This document shows positions 43,362 to 51,923 of a stretch of 64,000 nucleotides of DNA, piece after piece. The stretch lies in assembly GCF_030816295.1 (NCBI RefSeq), contig NZ_JAUSXV010000001.1, positions 3,968,001 through 4,032,000 on the forward strand, in the 5' to 3' direction. The notes below the pieces were generated by a model. It did no database searches. It had not been told where the DNA came from and saw only the letters and a list, made by a program, of their open reading frames with translations. The DNA is from Microbacterium natoriense. GTDB lineage: Bacteria; Actinomycetota; Actinomycetes; Actinomycetales; Microbacteriaceae. The stretch's first letter is position 1, and the number at the start of each line of letters is the position of its first letter. The translations under genes and the position numbers were made by a program.

Positions 43362-44357
43362 TCAGGCCGACGGCGCCCCGATGGACTCGCGCCACACGAC
43401 GCGGTGGACCTCCCCGGGCTTCTCGGGCTCCTCCTCACCACGCACGGCAGCGATCAGCCGACGCATCGAGTGCTCGCCGACCAACGCGCGATCCTGCACG
43501 ACGCTCGTGAGCGAGGGCACGAGGAAAGCGCTGGTGCCGATGTCGTCCCAACCGGTGACGCTCATGTCTCCCGGCATCGACCACCCGCGCAGCCTCGCCG
43601 CCCGCATCGCTCCGATCGCGACGCTGTCGTTCGGGGCGATCAGCGCGAAGGGCGCGGTCTTCTCGGGCAGGCTCCGCACGACCTCGAGTCCGACCTCGCT
43701 GGTCCAGTCGCCCTCGATCACGGCGATCGAGTCGAGACCGAGCCGTTCCACTGTCGCGAGATAAGCGTCGCGGCGGGCCACGGCCGAAGGGAAATCGAGC
43801 GGACCCGTGATGTGGAGGAAGCGCCGGTGACCCAGTTCGACCAGACGCTCCATCATGACGACGATCGGCTGCGCCTCGGTGAACACTCCGGTGGCATGCA
43901 TCTCGTCGTCGAACGCCGAGGCCCAGAGCACCACGGGCCCAGCCTCGCGGGAAAGATTGAGGATGCGCTGCGGCAACGGCGTGAACGACAGGAACCCCTC
44001 GTACTGTCCGCCGTCGATGAGCTCCTCGACGCGCTCGGCCCGTTCGTCACGATTGTCGGGAAGGCTCAGGATCTCGAGGACGTACCCGGCCTTCTCCGCG
44101 GCGAGCGTCGCCCCGCGCAGCATGCTGAGCGGGTTCGGCGCACTCACCGGGAAGACGACGGCGAGGCGCCCCGTGCGCTGCGTGCGCATGGCACGCGCGG
44201 CCAGGTTGGGCCGATAGTTCAGCTCGGACGCCGCCTGCAGAACCCGCTCGCGCGTCGCCGGGGCGACGCCGTCACGACCCGTGTAGACGAACGAGACCGT
44301 CGATTGCGACACCCCGGCCAGCCGGGCGACGTCTCGACTGGTCGGCCGCTTCTGCAT
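43362..44357 (-). CDS. LacI-family transcriptional regulator
   Basis: A 331-residue LacI/GalR regulator. The HTH is TSRDVARLAGVSQSTVSFVYTGRDGVAPATRERVLQAASELNYRPN, followed by a sugar-binding domain (LAVVFPVSAPNPLSMLRGA, ALIAPNDSVAIGAMRAARLRG, DMSVTGWDDIGTSAF). GGGGAAGC lies directly before the ATG at 44357. It is divergent from the dehydrogenase-cupin-ABC operon, which it probably controls through the palindrome at 44427-44453. Confidence 0.9.
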   Translation of the reverse strand: MQKRPTSRDVARLAGVSQSTVSFVYTGRDGVAPATRERVLQAASELNYRPNLAARAMRTQRTGRLAVVFPVSAPNPLSMLRGATLAAEKAGYVLEILSLPDNRDERAERVEELIDGGQYEGFLSFTPLPQRILNLSREAGPVVLWASAFDDEMHATGVFTEAQPIVVMMERLVELGHRRFLHITGPLDFPSAVARRDAYLATVERLGLDSIAVIEGDWTSEVGLEVVRSLPEKTAPFALIAPNDSVAIGAMRAARLRGWSMPGDMSVTGWDDIGTSAFLVPSLTSVVQDRALVGEHSMRRLIAAVRGEEEPEKPGEVHRVVWRESIGAPSA

Positions 44358-44426
44358 GCTTCCCCGTTTCTGCGCAGTTCGTCCACATTGATCGTTGACG
44401 GATCGACTGCTTCTGACCATACTAGG

Positions 44427-44453
44427 TCAATACGTACTACTACTACGTATTGA
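44427..44453. promoter_or_regulatory. Inverted repeat operator upstream of the second sugar operon
   Basis: TCAATACGTA (44427-44436) and TACGTATTGA (44444-44453) are perfect inverted arms around CTACTAC. The site is 24 bp upstream of the dehydrogenase gene and 70 bp from the LacI start. Its architecture (10-bp arms, 7-bp spacer) is wider than a usual LacI operator. Confidence 0.6.
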
Positions 44454-44477
44454 AAGCAGCAGCTCAACGAGGACGCA

Positions 44478-45611
44478 ATGCTCAGAATCGGAATCATCGG
44501 CACCGGGTCGATCGCCAACGCCCACATCGGCGGCTATCTCGCCTTCGGAGAGGAGTGCGAGGTCGTGGCGCTGGCAGACGTCATGCCAGGGAAGGCCGCG
44601 CAGAAGGCCGAGGAGTCGGGGCTCTCCGGAGCGGTCGGCTACGACGATCCGCTGCAGATGATCGCCGAAGCCCGTCTCGATCTCGTGAGCATCGCCACGC
44701 CCCCCTCGACCCACGCGGCTCTCTCGATCGCCGCTCTCGACGCCGGCATCCACGTGCTCGTAGAGAAGCCCATGGCGCCCTCGCTCGAAGAGTGCGACGC
44801 CGTGCTCGCCGCGCAGCGGCGCTCGGGCGCGCTGCTCTCGGTCGTCGCGCAGAACCGCTTCCGCGACGATCTCGCCACGCTCAAGGCCGTCGTCGACTCC
44901 GACCTGCTCGGGGGCATCTCGCACGTGCGCGTCGACTCCGCCTGGTGGCGCGGCCTGCCTTACTACGACCTGTGGTGGCGCGGAACGTGGGAGAAGGAGG
45001 GCGGCGGCTGCACCCTGAATCACGCCATCCATCACATCGACCTGCTCCTGTGGCTGCTCGGCCGCCCGAGCGAGATCGCAGCGATGCTCGCGAACGCGCA
45101 GCACGACAACAGCGAGGTCGAAGATCTCTCGGTCGCCGTGCTCCGGTATGAGCGCGGTCTGGCGCAGCTCACGAGCTCGGTCGTGCATCACGGCCAGGAG
45201 CAGGAGATCGTGATCCAGGGCGAGCACGCTCGCGTCTCGCAGCCGTGGAAGGTGGTCGCAGAGCGATCGGATGCCGCAGGCTTCCCCGCCCAAGGCGGGG
45301 ACCCCGATCGCGTCGCCGCGATCGAGGAGATCGCCGCGGCCAGGGAGCCGCTCGCGCACACCGGTCACACGGGGCAGATCGGCGACGTGCTCGCGGCGAT
45401 CCGCGAGGGCCGACCGCCGATCGCCGACGGACACGACGGCCGCAACGCGATCGAGGTCGTGACGGCCATCTACAAGGCGGGCATCGAGCACCAGCTGGTG
45501 TCGCTGCCGCTTTCTCCTGACGATCCCTATTACCGCGCCGGGCATCTCGTCGCTCATGCCCCGCGGCTCAACCAGGAGCAGCTCTCGCTCGCCGAGGCCG
45601 TGGCGCCATGA
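44478..45611 (+). CDS. Gfo/Idh/MocA-family dehydrogenase
   Basis: A 377-residue sugar dehydrogenase. The Rossmann motif is IGIIGTGSIANAHIGGYL, the family HVLVEKPMAPS motif (catalytic Lys) lies near residue 97, and the substrate-side helix has GGGCTLNHAIHHIDLLLWLLG with the conserved His residues of the NAD(P)-dependent Gfo/Idh family. It is the first gene of the operon, coupled to the cupin gene by an ATGA overlap. It probably oxidises or reduces the sugar brought in by the ABC importer downstream. Confidence 0.87.
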   Translation: MLRIGIIGTGSIANAHIGGYLAFGEECEVVALADVMPGKAAQKAEESGLSGAVGYDDPLQMIAEARLDLVSIATPPSTHAALSIAALDAGIHVLVEKPMAPSLEECDAVLAAQRRSGALLSVVAQNRFRDDLATLKAVVDSDLLGGISHVRVDSAWWRGLPYYDLWWRGTWEKEGGGCTLNHAIHHIDLLLWLLGRPSEIAAMLANAQHDNSEVEDLSVAVLRYERGLAQLTSSVVHHGQEQEIVIQGEHARVSQPWKVVAERSDAAGFPAQGGDPDRVAAIEEIAAAREPLAHTGHTGQIGDVLAAIREGRPPIADGHDGRNAIEVVTAIYKAGIEHQLVSLPLSPDDPYYRAGHLVAHAPRLNQEQLSLAEAVAP

Positions 45612-46336
45612 GCGTCTCCTCGTTCCCCGGCGGCACCTCGCTGTCGCACCTCGACGTTTATCGCGACGCCGCCCCCGACGGCGTGTGCGGCGGCAGCCCC
45701 CACATGCACCTCGTCTCGACCGAGGCGTACGTCGTCGTGTCCGGCACCGGGGCGCTCCAGACCATCGACGGCGACGGGTACCAGGAGACCCCGCTCTCGG
45801 CCGGAGCCGTGGTGTGGTTCACGCCCGGCACCATCCACCGCGCCGTGAACCACGACGAGCTCAAGGTCGTCGTGCTGATGAGCAACGCCGGTCTGCCGGA
45901 AGCGGGAGACGCCGTCATGACGTTCCCCGCAGCCGTCGTGGCGGATGCCGAGGCCTACGCTCGGGCGGCGGCTCTCGGCGACGCCGAGGGACGTGCGGAG
46001 CGCGCGAGGCGACGTCGCGACCTCGCCGTGTCGGGCTTCGAGGCTCTGCGCGACGCGATGCTGGCGGGCGATCAGGCGCCCCTCGAGGCGTTCAGGGCTG
46101 CGGCGGGGGCGCTCGTGCGCGACCGTGCGTCCGAGTGGGGCGAGCTCATCCGCGAGCGCCCTCTCGCACAGGCCGAGCAGTCCCTCGCCCTCGCCCGCGC
46201 CGTGGCCGAGGGCGACGTGACCCATCTCGACGAAGCCAGGGTGCAGCAGGCCGTGCCCTCAGCCGGCGAACGCGGATTCGGAATGTGCGGACGACTCCGC
46301 ACGTACGACATGACCGATCAGGAGACCCAGAAGTGA
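45608..46336 (+). CDS. Cupin-domain protein with helical C-terminal extension
   Basis: A 242-residue protein. Residues about 10-100 are a cupin: SPHMHLVSTEAYVVVSGTGALQTIDGDGYQETPLSAGAVVWFTPGTIHRAVNHDELKVVVLM, with His, Glu and His ligands in metal-binding positions. Residues about 110-242 are a helical Ala/Arg-rich extension that I do not recognise. It lies between two Gfo/Idh dehydrogenases, overlapping both (ATGA, GTGA), so a sugar isomerase or lactone-handling role is plausible. Confidence 0.75.
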   Translation: MSVSSFPGGTSLSHLDVYRDAAPDGVCGGSPHMHLVSTEAYVVVSGTGALQTIDGDGYQETPLSAGAVVWFTPGTIHRAVNHDELKVVVLMSNAGLPEAGDAVMTFPAAVVADAEAYARAAALGDAEGRAERARRRRDLAVSGFEALRDAMLAGDQAPLEAFRAAAGALVRDRASEWGELIRERPLAQAEQSLALARAVAEGDVTHLDEARVQQAVPSAGERGFGMCGRLRTYDMTDQETQK

Positions 46337-47394
46337 ACCACCCCTACACCTTCGATCCGCTGCCCGAGCCTGCGGCGGCACCAGGCGAGTTCAGCTTCGC
46401 CGCGGTGGGTCTCGACCACGGCCACATCTACGGCATGGCCGACGGTCTGATCGGCGCTGGGGCGACCGCGAAGTGGGTGTTCGATGCGGATGCCGACAAG
46501 GCCGCCTCGTTCGCGAAGCGCTATCCGACCGCCCGCGTCGCCTCCTCGGAGCAGCAGATCCTCGACGACCCGGAGGTGCGGCTCGTAGCCACCGCCGCCA
46601 TCCCCTCCGAGCGGGCCGCCGTGGCACTGCGAGCGATAGAGGCCGGCAAGGACGCGTTCGTCGACAAGGCTCCTCTGACGAGTTTCGAGCAGCTCGCGGC
46701 CGCGCGCGAGGCGACGGCCCGCACCGGACGCAAGTACGCCGTGTACTACGGCGAGCGCCTTCACACCGAGTCGTCGATCCTCGCGGGTCAGTTGATCGAG
46801 CGCGGCGCGATCGGCCGAGTGCTGCAGGTCGTCTCGTTCGGCCCGCACCGCATCGGCGGCGGTCGCCCGGGCTGGTTCTACGACCCTGCGCAGTACGGCG
46901 GCATCCTGTGCGACATCGGCAGCCACAACTTCGACCAGATCCTGTTCTACACGGGGGCCACGGACGGCCGCATCGTCAGCTCGACGGTCGCGAACTACGC
47001 GCACCCCGACACTCCGGGTCTGCAGGACTTCGGCGATGCGCACGTCGTGCTCGACAACGGAGCCTCCGGGTACGTGAGAGTGGACTGGTTCACCCCTGAG
47101 GGGCTGGGTGTGTTCGGCGACGGACGCACGATCATCCTCGGCACCGACGGGTACATCGAGCTGCGCAAGTACATCGACATCACGACCGAGAACGGCGGCG
47201 GGCAGGTGCTGCTCGTGAACCAGGAGGGACAGTACCGGTTCGACGCGAATGGGATGACCGGCTTCCCCTACTTCGGGCAGTTGATCCGCGACTGCCTCGA
47301 CGGCACCGAGAACGCGATGACCCAGGCGCACGCCTTCAAGGCGGCGGAGCTGAGCCTGCAGGCCCAGACGTCAGCCGAGGTGCTCGCACCCTGA
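46333..47394 (+). CDS. Second Gfo/Idh/MocA-family dehydrogenase
   Basis: A 353-residue member of the same superfamily, but only distantly like the 44478 product. The N-terminal nucleotide region is FAAVGLDHGHIYGMADGLIGAGA, with DKAPLTS in place of the usual EKP (Lys kept). The C-terminal part contains GGILCDIGSHNFDQILFYTGA with the conserved His. The GTG at 46333 overlaps the cupin stop; the much longer open frame upstream is a shadow of the cupin gene. Two dehydrogenases suggest an oxidation-reduction epimerisation pathway. Confidence 0.83.
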   Translation: MNHPYTFDPLPEPAAAPGEFSFAAVGLDHGHIYGMADGLIGAGATAKWVFDADADKAASFAKRYPTARVASSEQQILDDPEVRLVATAAIPSERAAVALRAIEAGKDAFVDKAPLTSFEQLAAAREATARTGRKYAVYYGERLHTESSILAGQLIERGAIGRVLQVVSFGPHRIGGGRPGWFYDPAQYGGILCDIGSHNFDQILFYTGATDGRIVSSTVANYAHPDTPGLQDFGDAHVVLDNGASGYVRVDWFTPEGLGVFGDGRTIILGTDGYIELRKYIDITTENGGGQVLLVNQEGQYRFDANGMTGFPYFGQLIRDCLDGTENAMTQAHAFKAAELSLQAQTSAEVLAP

Positions 47395-47450
47395 CCCCCG
47401 GCGGCGCGCACGCGCCGTCCATTCTCAGAACCACGAGGAGGTGGACCTGA

Positions 47451-48479
47451 ATGCCCGAGATCGTCGAAGCGCCGCTGTCGCTCACCGGCTCCGCGCAGCC
47501 CGGCAGCGAGACGCGGGTGATCACGACCGCGCGGCCCCGTCGTCGCGCATTCCGGCGCGACCGGATGCCGCGGGCCCGGCAGTCCTGGCGTCGCGCGCTG
47601 ACCAAGGACTGGCGGATCTACACGTTCCTGATCGTGCCGATCCTGTTCCTGTTGATCTTCCGCTACGTCCCGATGCTCGGGAACATCATCGCGTTCCGCA
47701 GGTTCCGGCCCGGCGGGTCGATCTTCGGCGACGAGTGGGTGGGGTTCTACTACTTCCAGGCGTTCATCTCGAACCAGCAGTTCTGGACGGTGTTCTGGAA
47801 CACCGTGATCCTCGGCGGCCTCACCCTGCTGATCTGCTTCCCGCTTCCGATCGTGCTCGCGCTCATGCTGAACGAGCTGCGCTCGCGCCGGTTCAAGCGT
47901 CTCGTCCAGACGATCTCGTACCTGCCGCACTTCATGTCGATCGTGATCGTCGCGGGGCTCGTGCTGCAGCTGACCTCGCTCAACGGCACGGTCAACCAGA
48001 TGGTCGAGGCGTTCGGCGCGGACCCCGTGCCGTTCATGCAGCGGCCGGAATGGTTCCGGTCGATCTACGTGTCTTCAGAAGCCTGGCAGACGGTCGGGTG
48101 GGGCACGATCCTCTACCTGGCCGCGCTCACCACGATCGACGACCAGCTGTACGAGGCAGCACGCATCGACGGCGCGAACCGCTGGCAGCAGACCTGGCAC
48201 ATCACGCTTCCCGGCATCCGCCCGACCATGATGGTGCTTCTGATCCTGAACATCGGATCGTTCATGTCGGTCGGCTTCGAGAAGGTCCTGCTGCTGCAGA
48301 ATCCGCTGATCTACTCCACGGCCGACGTCATCTCCACCTATCTCTACCGCGTCGGCATCCAATCCGCGCAGTTCTCCTACGGAACCGCGATCGGACTGTT
48401 CGAGGCCCTGATCGGCCTGGTGCTCGTGCTCTTCGCGAACCTCATCTCCCGTCGACTGGTTGGAACCTCGCTATGGTGA
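47451..48479 (+). CDS. LplB/YteP-type carbohydrate ABC permease
   Basis: A 342-residue CUT1 permease of the LplB/YteP subgroup. After a basic N-terminus come six transmembrane segments. Subgroup markers are IYTFLIVPILFLLIFRYVPMLGNIIAFRRF and the EAA loop LYEAARIDGANRWQQTWHITLPGIRPTM, and the C-terminus ends in FANLISRRLVGTSLW. GAGGAGG lies 8 bases before the ATG. These permeases usually serve oligosaccharides of plant cell walls. Confidence 0.92.
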   Translation: MPEIVEAPLSLTGSAQPGSETRVITTARPRRRAFRRDRMPRARQSWRRALTKDWRIYTFLIVPILFLLIFRYVPMLGNIIAFRRFRPGGSIFGDEWVGFYYFQAFISNQQFWTVFWNTVILGGLTLLICFPLPIVLALMLNELRSRRFKRLVQTISYLPHFMSIVIVAGLVLQLTSLNGTVNQMVEAFGADPVPFMQRPEWFRSIYVSSEAWQTVGWGTILYLAALTTIDDQLYEAARIDGANRWQQTWHITLPGIRPTMMVLLILNIGSFMSVGFEKVLLLQNPLIYSTADVISTYLYRVGIQSAQFSYGTAIGLFEALIGLVLVLFANLISRRLVGTSLW

Positions 48480-49405
48480 CCGAAGCTCTGCCTTCCAAGC
48501 CCGACATCGCCCATGTGCGCCGGGAGACCGGCGTCATCCGAGAGTCGCTCGGCTATCGCACCTTCCGCGTCGTCAACGCGATCGTGCTCGTGCTGATCTG
48601 CATCGTCACCCTCTACCCGTTCGTGAACCTGGTGGCCAAGGCGTTCTCGTCTGAGGGCTACATCGCCGCCGGCGAGGTGAACCTGATCCCGCGCGGTTTC
48701 AACATCGACACGTTCCGTGCGGTGATGGGCGACGGACTGTTCTGGACGAACTACGGCAACACGTTCCTGTACACGGTGGTCGGCACGATCATCGCGATGG
48801 TCATCACCACCACCTACGCCTACGCGCTCAGCAAGCCGCACCTCAAGGGCCGCACGTTCTTCATCGGCATCGCGGTCTTCACGATGTTCTTCGGCGGAGG
48901 ACTCATCCCGAACTACATCCTGATCGCGAACACCCTGGGCTGGCGAAACAGCATCTGGGCGGTGGTCGTCCCCGGCGCGCTGAGCGTGTTCAACCTGCTC
49001 GTGATGAAGTCGTTCTTCGAGAGCTTCCCGACCGAGCTCGAAGAGGCCGCCGCGATCGACGGACTCTCCACCTACGGCATCTTCTTCCGCATCGTTCTTC
49101 CCCTGTCGAAGGCCGTGCTCGCGACCATGACCCTGTTCTATGCGGTCAGCCAGTGGAACTCGTGGTTCAACGCCTTCCTCTTCATGGACGACAAATCGCT
49201 CTTCCCCGTGACGATCTACCTGCGCAACCTGATCGCCGCGGCCACCGGCACCTCCGAGATCACGGGCGGCGGTGAGGCGGTGCAGATCGCCTCCAACATC
49301 CAGGCCGTCACGATGCTGCTCACCGTGCTCCCGATCATCTGCTTCTACCCCTTCATCCAGCGCTACTTCGTCTCGGGCGTCATGCTCGGGTCGGTCAAGG
49401 GCTGA
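48473..49405 (+). CDS. LplC/YtcP-type carbohydrate ABC permease
   Basis: A 310-residue permease with six predicted transmembrane helices, the EAA loop LEEAAAIDGLSTYGIFFRIVLPLSKAVLATM and the LplC/YtcP ending PFIQRYFVSGVMLGSVKG. Its ATG at 48473 overlaps the end of the LplB-like gene by 7 bp (a GTG at 48476 is an alternative). It pairs with the upstream permease; no ATPase gene is nearby. Confidence 0.92.
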   Translation: MVTEALPSKPDIAHVRRETGVIRESLGYRTFRVVNAIVLVLICIVTLYPFVNLVAKAFSSEGYIAAGEVNLIPRGFNIDTFRAVMGDGLFWTNYGNTFLYTVVGTIIAMVITTTYAYALSKPHLKGRTFFIGIAVFTMFFGGGLIPNYILIANTLGWRNSIWAVVVPGALSVFNLLVMKSFFESFPTELEEAAAIDGLSTYGIFFRIVLPLSKAVLATMTLFYAVSQWNSWFNAFLFMDDKSLFPVTIYLRNLIAAATGTSEITGGGEAVQIASNIQAVTMLLTVLPIICFYPFIQRYFVSGVMLGSVKG

Positions 49406-49453
49406 CTTCCCGATCCGCGTCGAACGACGACGTTCACACAAAGGAGACACACC

Positions 49454-51112
49454 ATGACCATCACTCGCCGACGCCTGGCGGGCGTCGCAGGCATCGTGAC
49501 CTTCGCCGTCGCGCTGACGGCGTGCACCTCGGCACCCGTCGACGAGACGGCGGAGGACGGCGGCGTCACGATCGGCGCCGAGCAGTCCGTCGGCGCCATG
49601 GACGACTTCGAGGCCGGAACGACCTTCAAGGCCACCGAGCCCGTCGAGTTCTCACTCATGTATCGCGACCACCCCGGGTACCCGGTGAAGGACGACTGGT
49701 CCGTCTTCCAGCACCTCGACGCCGACCACAACGTGACGTTCTCGCGCACCGACATCCCGATGTCGGACTTCGATCAGAAGAAGTCGCTGCTGATCGGCAG
49801 CGGCGACGCATCTGACATCATCTCGGTGTCGTATTCGGGAACAGAGACCAAGTTCGTCTCGGGCGGCGCGATCCTCCCCGTGTCGGACTACCTCGACTAC
49901 ATGCCGAACTTCCAGGAGAAGGTCTCCGAGTGGGATCTCCAGGACGAGCTCGACAACCGCCGCCAGGCCGACGGCAAGATCTACCTGCTGCCCGGGCTCC
50001 GTGAGACGCCGAACGTCGAGTACAGCATCGCGATCCGCGAGGACCTGTGGGAGAAGGCGGGGATCACCGAGGATCCCGAGACCTGGGAGGAGTTCGCCGA
50101 GCAGCTCGTGAAGGTGCAGGAGGCGAACCCCGAGCTCAGCTACGCGATGTCGGATCGATGGACCGACGCGACCCCGCTCGGTTCGCTGCTCAACGTGATG
50201 GCGCCCAACTACGGCACGGCAGCCGGGTGGCAGTACAACAACACCTGGTACGACGAGGATTCGGACGAGTACGTCTTCACCGGCACGACGGACGAGTACC
50301 GTGAACTGATCTCCGATGTCGCGGACCTCGTGGCCGACGGCGTCCTGGACCCGGAGATCACGCAGAGCGACGACCAGGCCACGCAGAAGTTCATCTCCGG
50401 CCAGTCGGCCGCGATCGGCAGCAACACCCAGACGCTCTCCGAGTACCGGACGAAGTTCGCGGATGCCGGTCAGCCCGACGTTCCGATCCGCCTGATCTCG
50501 ATCCCCGGGGGCCCTGCGGGCTCCAACCTCCCGAGCGGCCGCTTCACCTCCGGTTTGATGATCAGCAGCGAGGCGGCGGACAAGCCGTACTTCAAGGCGC
50601 TGCTGCAGTTCATCGACTGGCTGTACTACTCCGACCAGGGGATCGAGTTCGCGCAGTGGGGCGTCGAAGGAGAGACCTTCACGAAGGACTCCGATGGCAC
50701 CCGAACCCTCATGGACGACATCGGCTGGAGCGCCGTGAACGCGGGTGCACCGAAGAAGCTGAACGCCGACTACGGCTACAGCAACGGCGTGTTCCTGCCC
50801 GCGAACGGATCGTCGAAGGAGCTCCTGCTCTCGCTCATGACCGACGAGGTCGCCGCGTGGACCGAGAAGCAGCTGGAGTCGAAGAAGCAGCTGCCGGTAC
50901 CGCCTGCACCGCTGCTCGACGAGATCGAACTCGAGCAGACCTCGCTGCTGCAGACGCAGCTCACGGATGCCGTGCACGCTGCGACGGCCGCCTTCATCAC
51001 GGGTCAGCGCTCGATCGACTCCGACTGGGACGCCTACGTCGCCGAGATCGAGGGGCTCGGGTCCACCCAGCTCATCGACACCTTCAACACCGCGCTCGCG
51101 CGCACGAAGTAG
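49454..51112 (+). CDS. LplA-type sugar ABC substrate-binding lipoprotein
   Basis: A 552-residue extracellular binding protein of the large LplA/LipO type. The signal peptide ends in the lipobox LTAC (VALTACTS). Features include FSLMYRDHPGYPVKDDWSVFQHL, GLRETPNVEYSIAIREDLWEKAGI with PETWEEFAEQL, and a long helical C-terminal part. AAGGAG stands before the ATG. It follows the LplC-like permease by 48 bp and is followed by an inverted repeat (51121-51162) and a YesL-like gene. Confidence 0.92.
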   Translation: MTITRRRLAGVAGIVTFAVALTACTSAPVDETAEDGGVTIGAEQSVGAMDDFEAGTTFKATEPVEFSLMYRDHPGYPVKDDWSVFQHLDADHNVTFSRTDIPMSDFDQKKSLLIGSGDASDIISVSYSGTETKFVSGGAILPVSDYLDYMPNFQEKVSEWDLQDELDNRRQADGKIYLLPGLRETPNVEYSIAIREDLWEKAGITEDPETWEEFAEQLVKVQEANPELSYAMSDRWTDATPLGSLLNVMAPNYGTAAGWQYNNTWYDEDSDEYVFTGTTDEYRELISDVADLVADGVLDPEITQSDDQATQKFISGQSAAIGSNTQTLSEYRTKFADAGQPDVPIRLISIPGGPAGSNLPSGRFTSGLMISSEAADKPYFKALLQFIDWLYYSDQGIEFAQWGVEGETFTKDSDGTRTLMDDIGWSAVNAGAPKKLNADYGYSNGVFLPANGSSKELLLSLMTDEVAAWTEKQLESKKQLPVPPAPLLDEIELEQTSLLQTQLTDAVHAATAAFITGQRSIDSDWDAYVAEIEGLGSTQLIDTFNTALARTK

Positions 51113-51120
51113 CCGGGGCT

Positions 51121-51162
51121 TCGCAGATGTCAGGTTCGCGGTCGGGATCATGACATCTGCGA
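51121..51162. terminator. 12-bp inverted repeat downstream of the binding-protein gene
   Basis: TCGCAGATGTCA (51121-51132) and its exact complement (51151-51162) flank 18 bases. It lies between the binding-protein stop and the YesL-like start. No U-tract follows, so it may stabilise the binding-protein mRNA or partly attenuate the next gene. Confidence 0.45.
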
Positions 51163-51191
51163 GGTCTCGCCCGCAGCGACAGGAGAGACGC

Positions 51192-51902
51192 ATGAGCGAG
51201 AAGAAGAACGAGGCCGTCGACGAGATCGGACGCGGTCCGCTCTCGCGCGGCTCAGTGGTGATCTATCGGATGCTGGTGCTGGAGGCGCAGCTGTTTCTCG
51301 CGACGCTCCCCACGAGCCTCGCCGTCCTGCTCCTCGGTCGCGACCCGTCGAATCTGCCGCTGTTCGTCTTGGCGCTGGTGCCGGTCGCCCCCGCCCTCGT
51401 CGCGGGTGTCGCCGCGACCCGCGCGGCAGCCGCCGACCCCGACCTGGCACCGGGGCGGCACTTCTTCCGCGCCTACCGGCGTGACCTCGTGGCCACGCTG
51501 CGGTGGGCGCTCCCGGCGGCGTTGATCCTCGCCGTGCTGACCGTCAACCTCACCCATCTCGGCGCCGTGGATGGCGGGGCGGCCCTCCGCCCGGCCATCC
51601 TCCTTCTCGCAGTGATCGCCCTGATCTGGTGCGGACACATGACCGTGCTCACCGCCACGTTCCGTTTCCGCACTCGCGACGCCGCACGGATCGCGCTCGC
51701 GCAGATCCTGCCGCGCTTCGGTTTCTCGCTCGGCGTCCTGTCGCTCGTGGTGATCAGCGCCTTCCTGACCATCGCGTTCTCCGAACTCGTCGTGCTGATG
51801 CTCCTGTGGGCCGCAGTCGTCCTCCTCGCGCTCATGGCCCGCCCCGTCATCGCTGACGTCGCGACGCGGTTCACGCGCGACACCTCCGCCACCGAGTCCT
51901 GA
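51192..51902 (+). CDS. YesL/DUF624-like membrane protein
   Basis: A 236-residue integral membrane protein with about six hydrophobic segments, preceded by a charged 20-residue N-terminus. The overall pattern (RGSVVIYRMLVLEAQLFLATLPT, GRHFFRAYRRDLVATLRWALP) fits DUF624/YesL, though more divergent than the 12192 copy. AGGAGAG before the ATG at 51192 supports the start. Its position after an LplABC-like transporter matches the family's habitual context. Function unknown. Confidence 0.65.
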   Translation: MSEKKNEAVDEIGRGPLSRGSVVIYRMLVLEAQLFLATLPTSLAVLLLGRDPSNLPLFVLALVPVAPALVAGVAATRAAAADPDLAPGRHFFRAYRRDLVATLRWALPAALILAVLTVNLTHLGAVDGGAALRPAILLLAVIALIWCGHMTVLTATFRFRTRDAARIALAQILPRFGFSLGVLSLVVISAFLTIAFSELVVLMLLWAAVVLLALMARPVIADVATRFTRDTSATES

Positions 51903-51923
51903 TCGCCCCGCTGCGGGACCGGG

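Noticed and set aside
45556..46332. Long open extension upstream of the second Gfo/Idh gene
   Set aside because: It is the +1 frame of the cupin gene with shadow-like Arg/Pro composition; the GTG at 46333 overlaps the cupin stop as elsewhere in this genome.
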